The position numbers and the translations under genes were made by a program. From assembly GCA_029934175.1 (NCBI GenBank), contig JAOZMT010000105.1, positions 1-7,095 on the forward strand: a stretch of DNA of 7,095 bases, given 5' to 3'. Source of the stretch: Victivallales bacterium. Its GTDB lineage: Bacteria > Verrucomicrobiota > Lentisphaeria > Victivallales > JAUVCU01. The notes beneath the pieces are model-generated. The model was not told where the DNA came from. It saw only the letters and a list, made by a program, of their open reading frames with translations, and searched no databases. Each line of letters starts with the position of its first letter. Within the stretch, counting starts at the first letter, position 1. Positions 1-5,817 of the stretch are shown here, one piece after another.

Positions 1-91
1 ACAAAACAATTAAATATATAAAAAATTATTGTCTTGATTAAAATGAGAGCAAGTATTTGCGATTGTCTTTTTACTCCTCCTCCTTAACTAC

Positions 92-119
92 TTGAAATCT
101 GAATAAAAGCATTTATAAC
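92..119 (+). promoter_or_regulatory. candidate sigma-70-type promoter for the operon
   Basis: A -35-like TTGAAA (92-97) and a -10-like TATAAC (114-119) are separated by 16 bases, and each matches consensus at five of six positions. It is the only well-spaced pair I found in front of the first gene. A second -10-like TATAGT at 172-177 has no matching -35. In DNA this AT-rich, such pairs arise by chance, so the call is tentative. Confidence 0.35.
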
Positions 120-254
120 TGTTTTAAAAGAAGATACTTATTTATTATATAAAAGTTTTATATCCCTTTTCTATAGTATATTTTTCAAAAAAAACTTGAT
201 TTTTCAGAAAAAGGTGCGATATTGTTATTTGAAATTGTTTAAACAGCATAAAAA

Positions 255-258
255 AGGA
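255..258 (+). promoter_or_regulatory. ribosome binding site that fixes the first gene's start
   Basis: AGGA lies 6 bases before the ATG at 265. It favours this ATG over the in-frame TTG at 196, which has only an A-rich tract (185-194) before it and would add 23 residues in front of the membrane segment. Confidence 0.65.
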
Positions 259-264
259 ATAAAA

Positions 265-915
265 ATGAGCGAGGAAAAAGGAAGTAAAGGTTGTCTTTAT
301 ATAGGATGTTTATCTATTATAGTTATTTTAACAATAGTTTTTTTAATAGCTGGATATTATGTTAATAAGGTTAGGAATCTTGCATTTGATTTTACAAGGG
401 CAACCCCAATTGAATTAAAACAAGTTGATTACACCGAAGATGAAGAAGATATTATTCAAACAAAGTTTGACGATTTTAAAAATGCTATTGATAAAGGTCA
501 AGACTGTAAAATAGAATTATCCGAAAGAGAAGTTAATATTCTAATTGTATCTAATTCTGATGCAGATTTTAAATTAGATGATAAAGTCAGAGTAATTATT
601 GAAGACAATAAATTGAAAGGTGAAATTAGCGTTCCTATACCAGATTTACCTGGCTGGGTTCCTTTTCCAAATGGTAGATACTTTACAGGTAATGCAGGAC
701 TTGATATATATGCTAGTGATGGTGCTCTTTCAATTATTTTGACATCTTTTAAACTAGGAGAAGAAGAATTGCCTGCTGAAGTAATTAAAGAGTTGTCAAA
801 GAAAAATTTAGCCGATGATTTATATAAGAAGCCTGAAAATAGAAAATGGTTATCTAAGTTAGAAAAAATAGAAATAAAAGATAATAAATTAATATTACAC
901 ATCAAAGCAGAATAA
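265..915 (+). CDS. single-pass membrane protein with extracytoplasmic domain, YpmS/DUF2140-like layout
   Basis: This is a 216-residue protein that starts at the ATG preceded by AGGA; the longer frame from TTG 196 is judged spurious. Residues 1-9 are short, polar and basic. They are followed by one hydrophobic helix at about residues 10-32 (LYIGCLSIIVILTIVFLIAG) with no lipobox, so it is probably an uncleaved signal anchor with the C-terminus outside the cytoplasm. The rest is soluble and rich in alternating beta-strand patterns: an ELSEREVNILI segment, a LKGEISVPIPDLPGW stretch, a central Gly-rich strand region, and a closing KIEIKDNKLILHIK strand. Proteins of the YpmS/DUF2140 type share this order (N-terminal helix, a 'threshold' helix that places residues in the lipid-like fold, then a beta sheet ending in a 'KKTIYLHL'-type strand). 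That similarity is my inference from pattern only. It is the first gene of the operon, six bases before the phosphatase gene. The function is unknown; an envelope or lipid-associated role is possible. Confidence 0.8.
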   Translation: MSEEKGSKGCLYIGCLSIIVILTIVFLIAGYYVNKVRNLAFDFTRATPIELKQVDYTEDEEDIIQTKFDDFKNAIDKGQDCKIELSEREVNILIVSNSDADFKLDDKVRVIIEDNKLKGEISVPIPDLPGWVPFPNGRYFTGNAGLDIYASDGALSIILTSFKLGEEELPAEVIKELSKKNLADDLYKKPENRKWLSKLEKIEIKDNKLILHIKAE

Positions 916-921
916 AATTAT

Positions 922-1752
922 ATGAAATCTAATTCACAAATAACTAAAATTGGAAATATTGAAGTAGATTCCATAACACAAGTCTTACCAAGAATTAATC
1001 CTAGAGATAATTCTTGTAAAATTGTGGGAGATACTCATACTGGGCTTGTTCGTGAAGTGAATGAAGATAGTTTTGCGTTTTATGCAGACCCGAAAGAAAA
1101 GACATTTATTGCAATGGTCGCAGATGGTATTGGTGGACATGAAAAAGGAGATGAAGCTAGTCAGCGGTGTTGCAAAAGTATATTAACTGCATGGTTAAAA
1201 CAAGATTTAAGGGAACTTCTATCACAGCGAGACATTAAAAAGTTTTTCACAAAAGAGTTAACAGAAGCTAATAATAAAATATTTGCGATTAATGCAGAAA
1301 ATGAAAGCTATACTCCAATGGGAACTACTTTTGTATCAACTATTTTTTTGAAAGAATTTGTAATTCTTGCAAATATTGGTGATAGTAGATGTTATCGTTT
1401 ACGAAATAATAAGATTCAACAGTTATCTGAAGATCATACACTGGTATATGAACTTTTTAAGAAAAAATTAATATCAGAAAGCCAATTAGAAATACATCCT
1501 TTATCTCATGTCATATCAAAAGCTGTTGGAACATCTTATGGAACAATACCTGATGTCACTGTTTTTGATCGTATGCCTGGAGATTGTTTCTTATTATGTT
1601 CTGATGGTTTAACTAAATATGCGTCTAGTGATGATATAAAACATATTTTAAAAGACTCAGAAAATCCTTCAATTGCAGTTTCAAAGAGTATACAAATAGC
1701 CCTACAAGGTGGGGGTGATGATAATGTCACAGTCCTCTGTATATTTGACTAA
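922..1752 (+). CDS. PP2C-family Ser/Thr protein phosphatase
   Basis: This 276-residue metal-dependent phosphatase removes phosphate from Ser/Thr residues of proteins, using two Mn/Mg ions. The full motif set is visible: GLVREVNEDSF (41-51, with Arg44 and Glu48-Asp49), ADGIGGH (67-73, metal Asp68), MGTTF (133-137), NIGDSRCYRL (151-160), EDHT (170-173), HPLSHVISKAVG (192-203), LLCSDGL (224-230, Asp228) and GGGDDNVTV (263-271, Asp267). Length and layout match stand-alone bacterial PrpC/Stp-type enzymes. There is no membrane segment, so it should be cytoplasmic; about 30 residues precede the first core strand. The start is the only Met before the core, but it has no clear Shine-Dalgarno sequence and sits 6 bases after the previous stop, which suggests translational coupling. 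In many bacteria this family is encoded next to an active Hanks-type kinase. Here the neighbour is a kinase-fold protein lacking catalytic residues, so the phosphatase's substrate cannot be assigned. Confidence 0.95.
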   Translation: MKSNSQITKIGNIEVDSITQVLPRINPRDNSCKIVGDTHTGLVREVNEDSFAFYADPKEKTFIAMVADGIGGHEKGDEASQRCCKSILTAWLKQDLRELLSQRDIKKFFTKELTEANNKIFAINAENESYTPMGTTFVSTIFLKEFVILANIGDSRCYRLRNNKIQQLSEDHTLVYELFKKKLISESQLEIHPLSHVISKAVGTSYGTIPDVTVFDRMPGDCFLLCSDGLTKYASSDDIKHILKDSENPSIAVSKSIQIALQGGGDDNVTVLCIFD

Positions 1753-1765
1753 TAATAAAATAAAA

Positions 1766-1770
1766 AGGGA
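1766..1770 (+). promoter_or_regulatory. ribosome binding site of the pseudokinase gene
   Basis: AGGGA sits 5 bases before the ATG at 1776, in the only sizeable gap (23 bases) inside the operon. It supports the start that includes the whole zinc ribbon, whose first Cys is residue 8. Confidence 0.7.
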
Positions 1771-1775
1771 AAAAA

Positions 1776-4352
1776 ATGGAAGAAAAAATATTTAGATGCC
1801 CACTTTGTAAGGCAAAATTTTCAATAGATACAAATGACGAAGTTGTAGTTTGTCCATCTTGTAAAAAACAAGTTTTAATCTCAGATGATGAAATATTTAC
1901 AATAGGAGCAATGATTGATGATTTTCAAATCATAGCAAAATTAGGAAAACTTCCTATAGGAACAGCATACTTAGCTTATCACAGTTCAATGGAACAAAAT
2001 ATTATAATGAATATTTTGTCTGAAGAGGCAACTAGAGATAATGAAAAAGTTACAGCGTTTAATGATAGTATAACGCCACTTTCAGAGTTCATCCATCCTA
2101 ATATTATTGATTTTTTTGAAAACAGAGAAGATGATGGGATATATTACTCAATAAGTTCTTATTTAAAAGGACAAGATATAAAGACAATATTAGGTTCTCA
2201 TGGTCGTTTTAGTCCAGCAGAAGCTCTACATCTTGCGTTAAAGATTGTAGATATTTTAGAAGAAGCATCGAACAAGGGCTTTGTTTATGGCGGATTAAAT
2301 GTTGGAAATGTTATTTATGATATTACAGAAGATGAGGTTTATTTATTAAATGTCGATATATCATTATTTTATGATACACAATACAGGCAAATATCACATT
2401 ATTATATGAGTCCTGAACAAACACGAGATGAACCATTATCTTGGAATAGTGATATATATTCGCTTGGGATTTTATTGTTTCAAATTACAACAGGAGTATT
2501 ACCTTTTGATTCGGAAGATATTGGAACTGTTTATGCAATGCATACTGCAACTCCTTTACCTGACCCAAATAAAGTAAATCCTAGAGTTTTCTTGCCTTTG
2601 GAATTTGTTAATTTATTAAAAAAAATGTTAGGAAAATTGCCTAGAGATAGATTTGAATCTTGGAAAGAGCTTATTTCAGAAATAAAAAGAATAATGCCTG
2701 GTATTATGGAAAACAAGGAAATTGCTGAATCAAAAAGTAATTTTACAATGCCATTAAATCCATCTAAATCTCAAAAAGTAAAGAAGGTTAAAAAAACAAA
2801 AATTGCAGCACCAAAGAAGAGAGCTAAAAATACTCTTGGAGCTAAAACTGCTTCAGTTTCAAATAGTAAAAAAACTACTGGCGGCAAAGCATCGGTTGCT
2901 AAAAAGAAACCAGATAATCAAGAACGCACAAGAGTAATGAGAAAGTCTAAAAGTAAAAAAAAGTCGACTTCTCCAGGTATGATAATTGGTATTGGCGTTG
3001 GGATTATTCTTTTTTTAACTTTTACTGTAGTTCTTATTACAAATTCACAAAAACAAAATGCTGCAAAAGCAGCTTATGATAAGGCATTTTTTGCTTATTC
3101 TAAGAGAACAAAGCAAGAACCTTATAATTTCACAAGAGCTAAAAGTTTATTGAAAAATGCTATTCCTAAAGTTCAAGGAACGAAATACGAGAAAGCTATA
3201 GACAAGTATTATAAGGAAGTTTCAAAAGAACTAAAATTACAAATAGAAGCTTTTGACCTTTTTGATAAAAGTTATATGGCAGCTGGTAAAAAAGAAGATG
3301 AGGCAAAAGAGCTTAAAAAGAATGCAAAGGAAGAAGATTATAAAGAAGTTTTAGGCAAATTCAATGAAGCAAAAACAGATTTTGATAATATAAAACCAGT
3401 AAAAGACCCTGAAAGAATGGAACGATTAAAAGGCTCAAAACTATATTTATCAAAATACATATCTAATCTAAGCGATAAGATAATAAAACGCGATAAAAAA
3501 ATAGAAAAAGCAAGAATTGCAGAAGAAGCTCGTGTAAAGGCTGAAGAAATGCGAATTGCAAAAATAAAACGCGATAAAGAATTAGCTGAAAAAAGAGAAA
3601 AAGATGCTAGAGAGAAAGGGTTAAAACTTAATCTAAAACGCATTGCAAATGCTAAAAAGCTTTTATATGATAAACCTTTTAAGTTAGCTGCTGAACTAAA
3701 TTTCAAAGAAGCTCTAAAATCTGAAATTCTAGCTGTAAAAGTTCTTATTGGCGAGGCTGGAGAGGCTCAAATGCAATTCAATGACTTTGAAGAACAGAAA
3801 AAAAATGTTAATAAAATTTTATACGATGCTCTAACTGTTTGGAATGAAATTGCTAATAGTAAAGAATTGTTTAATAAAATTTACCTCTCTTTTGATGAAG
3901 GAAAATATGCAATAAAAACTATTAATAATGGTGAAATAACTTTAAGAAAAACAAAAACTTTCCCTGAAAAAATTAAAAAGGTGAAAATTGAGGATTTAAC
4001 AGAAGAACAATTTTTAAACTTTATACAAAGTGCTGATAAAATATCTGTTTCTCCAGAAACTATTATAAACTTTTGTATTGCTATTGGAAAATTTGATAAT
4101 GCTAAAAGTTTAATATCTAACAATGAAGATTGGGGGGAATTTGAAAATAAAGTAGAAGAGTTTATTGTGAACTCTCTGATTTCTAAAGTTGAATATATTT
4201 ATTTATTATTATCTTCTATTGAGTCTTTAAGTGAAGGAAAAGAAAAACTTAATGAATTTAAAGCAAAATATGGCAATAGTCCTGAGGTAAAAAAAGTTCA
4301 AGAGTATTTTAATGAAAAATATCCTGATAATAATATGGATCTTTCAAACTAA
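1776..4352 (+). CDS. zinc-ribbon transmembrane pseudokinase (Hanks-type kinase fold)
   Basis: The 858-residue protein has five regions. (1) A zinc ribbon has Cys8, Cys11, Cys26 and Cys29. (2) A kinase fold spans about 48-305. Its landmarks include HPNI (107-110), MSPEQ (211-215), SDIYSLGILLFQITTGVLPF (225-244) and Arg292. (3) A Lys/Thr/Ser-rich linker covers about 330-400. (4) One membrane helix lies at about 401-422; the basic flank before it puts the kinase fold in the cytoplasm. (5) A 436-residue extracytoplasmic part is highly charged, with a likely coiled coil at about 568-616, and shows no PASTA or other repeat that I recognise. Catalysis looks lost: by alignment the VAIK Lys is Asn79, HRDLKPEN reads YGGLNVGN (171-178) so the catalytic Asp is Gly173, and DFG reads NVD (192-194). 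The Gly-rich loop is also degenerate (LGKLPIGTAY). A signalling scaffold or sensor is more likely than an enzyme. It follows the PP2C gene and abuts thiD. Confidence 0.88.
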   Translation: MEEKIFRCPLCKAKFSIDTNDEVVVCPSCKKQVLISDDEIFTIGAMIDDFQIIAKLGKLPIGTAYLAYHSSMEQNIIMNILSEEATRDNEKVTAFNDSITPLSEFIHPNIIDFFENREDDGIYYSISSYLKGQDIKTILGSHGRFSPAEALHLALKIVDILEEASNKGFVYGGLNVGNVIYDITEDEVYLLNVDISLFYDTQYRQISHYYMSPEQTRDEPLSWNSDIYSLGILLFQITTGVLPFDSEDIGTVYAMHTATPLPDPNKVNPRVFLPLEFVNLLKKMLGKLPRDRFESWKELISEIKRIMPGIMENKEIAESKSNFTMPLNPSKSQKVKKVKKTKIAAPKKRAKNTLGAKTASVSNSKKTTGGKASVAKKKPDNQERTRVMRKSKSKKKSTSPGMIIGIGVGIILFLTFTVVLITNSQKQNAAKAAYDKAFFAYSKRTKQEPYNFTRAKSLLKNAIPKVQGTKYEKAIDKYYKEVSKELKLQIEAFDLFDKSYMAAGKKEDEAKELKKNAKEEDYKEVLGKFNEAKTDFDNIKPVKDPERMERLKGSKLYLSKYISNLSDKIIKRDKKIEKARIAEEARVKAEEMRIAKIKRDKELAEKREKDAREKGLKLNLKRIANAKKLLYDKPFKLAAELNFKEALKSEILAVKVLIGEAGEAQMQFNDFEEQKKNVNKILYDALTVWNEIANSKELFNKIYLSFDEGKYAIKTINNGEITLRKTKTFPEKIKKVKIEDLTEEQFLNFIQSADKISVSPETIINFCIAIGKFDNAKSLISNNEDWGEFENKVEEFIVNSLISKVEYIYLLLSSIESLSEGKEKLNEFKAKYGNSPEVKKVQEYFNEKYPDNNMDLSN

Positions 4353-5186
4353 ATGAAAAATAATTTAGACTTTTATCCAACTGTTTTAACAATTGCAGGC
4401 AGTGACACCTGTGGTGGTGCTGGTATTCAAGCTGACTTAAGAACTTTTTCTGCATTCGGTGTTTATGGATATTCTATAATAACTGCACTAACCGCACAAA
4501 ATCATAATACTATAACTGAGGCTTTCCCAACTCCTAAAGATATTTTATCAAAACAATTAGATGCTATTATTGACTTTTACAATATTTCAACTATTAAAAC
4601 TGGAATGTTAGTTAATTTTGATATATTGAATCTTGTTTACCAAAAACTTAAGGACAAAAAAGTCAATTTAATAGTTGACCCTGTTATGATTTCTACAAGT
4701 GGTTCGGAATTATTAGATAAACAAGCTATTGAATTTTTACAAGATAAATTTTTGCACCTTGCAACTTGGATAACTCCAAATATTCCAGAAGCTGAAGTTT
4801 TAATTGGGGAAAAAATTCAAACTCAAGATGATATTATTCAAGCCACAAAATTAATTTCAAGTAAATGGGATTGTAATACTGTTATAAAAGGTGGACATTT
4901 GAAAAATTTGGGAGATACAATTACTGATATAGTTTGTTATAATAAAAAGATTTATTCTTTAGAAACACCAGTAATAAAAGACACGCAAGCTGGGCATGGA
5001 ACAGGTTGCACATTTGCATCTGCACTAGCCGCAAGTTTTGCGATTAATATGAAAGCTCTAGATGCATTATCAAGTGCAAAGTCATTTGTCTATGGTTCGT
5101 TAGCTGAAGCTGTTATTTTAAAAGACAATGTCGAAGCGATGTATCCTCCAGAAAACGCTTACAAAGCAAAAATTAAGGAGTTGTAA
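4353..5186 (+). CDS. thiD: hydroxymethylpyrimidine/phosphomethylpyrimidine kinase
   Basis: ThiD phosphorylates 4-amino-5-hydroxymethyl-2-methylpyrimidine and then its monophosphate, making the pyrimidine diphosphate used by thiamine-phosphate synthase. It is a cytoplasmic ribokinase-fold enzyme. The 277 residues cover the whole family length. Visible motifs are TIAGSDTCGGAGIQADLRTF (13-32, substrate-binding start), TALTAQN (44-50), IKTGML (81-86), IVDPVMISTSG (107-117), TPNIPEAEVLIG (141-152), VIKGGH (177-182) and the ATP/anion-hole region GHGTGCTFASALAA (214-227) with the family-typical Cys219. The ATG follows the previous TAA with no gap; the only GGA lies 13 bases upstream, so translation probably depends on ribosomes finishing the pseudokinase gene. 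No other thiamine gene is in the window, and no thiamine riboswitch precedes it. A pyridoxal kinase of the PdxK/ThiD type is the main alternative, but the sequence reads as standard ThiD. Confidence 0.95.
   Translation: MKNNLDFYPTVLTIAGSDTCGGAGIQADLRTFSAFGVYGYSIITALTAQNHNTITEAFPTPKDILSKQLDAIIDFYNISTIKTGMLVNFDILNLVYQKLKDKKVNLIVDPVMISTSGSELLDKQAIEFLQDKFLHLATWITPNIPEAEVLIGEKIQTQDDIIQATKLISSKWDCNTVIKGGHLKNLGDTITDIVCYNKKIYSLETPVIKDTQAGHGTGCTFASALAASFAINMKALDALSSAKSFVYGSLAEAVILKDNVEAMYPPENAYKAKIKEL
5175..5180 (+). promoter_or_regulatory. strong ribosome binding site inside the 3' end of thiD
   Basis: AAGGAG lies 6 bases before the ATG at 5187. It is the best Shine-Dalgarno match in the window and sits within the last codons of thiD. 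It supports independent, efficient initiation of the protease gene despite the zero-base gap. Confidence 0.75.
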
Positions 5187-5816
5187 ATGTTTATTCAAAC
5201 ACTCTTAACAAATCCAAATATGTATTTTATGCAAATTTTTCTTGTGACATTTTCTATATGTTGCCACGAATACTCTCATGCGAGATGTGCATTATGGCAA
5301 GGAGATAGAACTGCAGCTGATGCAGGTCATCTAACGCTAAATCCTATTAAACAAATGGGACCTTTTTCATTAGGAATGTTATTTATCTTAGGTATATCAT
5401 GGGGACAAGTTCCTGTCAATCCTAGAATGATGAAGCATAAATATAGTGATATGCTAGTTTCATTTGCTGGTCCATTTGCAAATTTAATACTCTTTATTTT
5501 ATTTTCAATAGGACTAGGAATAGTTTTAACATTAGAAGGAAGTGAAAATGCAATGAAATTGTTTTATTTTGGTGGTATGTTAAATTTTGTGCTGTTTGTC
5601 TTGAATATGTTACCTTTGCCAATATTAGATGGAGGGCATATTTTATCACATTTCTTCCCTAAAGCGTTTAGTTCAAACTCTGAATTTGCGAATGGTGCAA
5701 TTATTCTTATGTTTTTCTTAGTTTTCCAATTTATAAGTATTGCTTATAGTATTGGTGGTGTATGCTCTTTATTTATTGCTCATATCATTAAATTTTTATT
5801 ATCTGTGGTAATGTAA
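5187..5816 (+). CDS. site-2 protease family (M50) intramembrane zinc metalloprotease
   Basis: This 209-residue multi-pass membrane protein is of the compact M50 type, which cuts peptide bonds within or next to membrane helices. The zinc site is complete: HEYSH (27-31, HExxH with Glu28) lies in the first helix region, and the third ligand is Asp148 in NMLPLPILDGGH (140-151). Hydrophobic segments fall at about 11-30, 58-74, 88-117, 126-147 and 168-205. The family's LNP element is present (HLTLNPIKQMGPF, 48-60), as are the PVNPR (76-80) and FAGPFANL (93-100) elements. In many relatives the LNP segment continues with His-x-Asp-Pro; here it reads Gln-Met-Gly-Pro. There is no PDZ or CBS domain, so nothing in the protein indicates how a substrate is selected. 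The start is set by AAGGAG and directly follows the thiD stop. The natural substrate is unknown; single-pass membrane proteins encoded in the same operon are speculative candidates. Confidence 0.9.
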   Translation: MFIQTLLTNPNMYFMQIFLVTFSICCHEYSHARCALWQGDRTAADAGHLTLNPIKQMGPFSLGMLFILGISWGQVPVNPRMMKHKYSDMLVSFAGPFANLILFILFSIGLGIVLTLEGSENAMKLFYFGGMLNFVLFVLNMLPLPILDGGHILSHFFPKAFSSNSEFANGAIILMFFLVFQFISIAYSIGGVCSLFIAHIIKFLLSVVM

Positions 5817-5817
5817 A

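Larger units (their letters stand above)
1..264 (+). other. non-coding leader upstream of the six-gene operon
   Basis: No convincing gene lies here. The stretch is very AT-rich. It holds an 8-base direct repeat (ATTGTCTT at 28-35 and 62-69), a short dyad GCAA-GTAT-TTGC at 49-60, a CT-rich tract CTCCTCCTCCTT at 74-85, a candidate promoter at 92-119 and a small palindrome TTTTTC-A-GAAAAA at 200-212. A 14-codon reading frame (43-87, ending Pro-Pro-Pro-stop) is open but has no clear ribosome binding site. The end of the preceding gene is not visible, so this region may include the 3' flank of a neighbour outside the window. If transcription starts near 126, the first gene has an untranslated leader of about 140 bases. 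Confidence 0.6.

Noticed and set aside
28..69. ATTGTCTT direct repeats as operator or CRISPR-like repeats
   Set aside because: Only two 8-base copies exist, with no further copies or regular spacers; chance is a sufficient explanation in this composition.
49..72. Possible intrinsic terminator of an upstream gene (GCAA-GTAT-TTGC then a T run)
   Set aside because: The stem is only four strong pairs, the T run starts seven bases later and is just five long, and no upstream gene is visible.
74..85. Perfect Shine-Dalgarno (AAGGAGGAGGAG) on the minus strand suggesting a divergent gene
   Set aside because: No ATG or GTG follows at a usable distance; the first TTG downstream meets a stop after three further codons, so no minus-strand gene starts here within the window.
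74..87. CCTCCTTA resembling the 3' end of 16S rRNA
   Set aside because: Upstream bases do not match the conserved 16S 3' region, so this is not an rRNA fragment; only the anti-Shine-Dalgarno complementarity remains of interest.
196..264. In-frame TTG extension of the first gene adding 23 residues
   Set aside because: The TTG lacks a convincing ribosome binding site, while ATG 265 has AGGA at the right distance and places the membrane helix near the N-terminus.
88..264. Thiamine pyrophosphate riboswitch controlling the thiD-containing operon
   Set aside because: I see no CUGAGA-type core or paired-helix layout, and thiD is the fourth gene.
498..905. 135-codon open frame on the minus strand
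   Set aside because: It lies entirely inside the first gene, antisense, with no ribosome binding site or recognisable motif; it is a shadow of the AT-rich coding strand. The same applies to minus-strand frames at 1536-1730, 2531-2716, 3338-3706, 3881-4123, 6090-6311 and 6758-7030.
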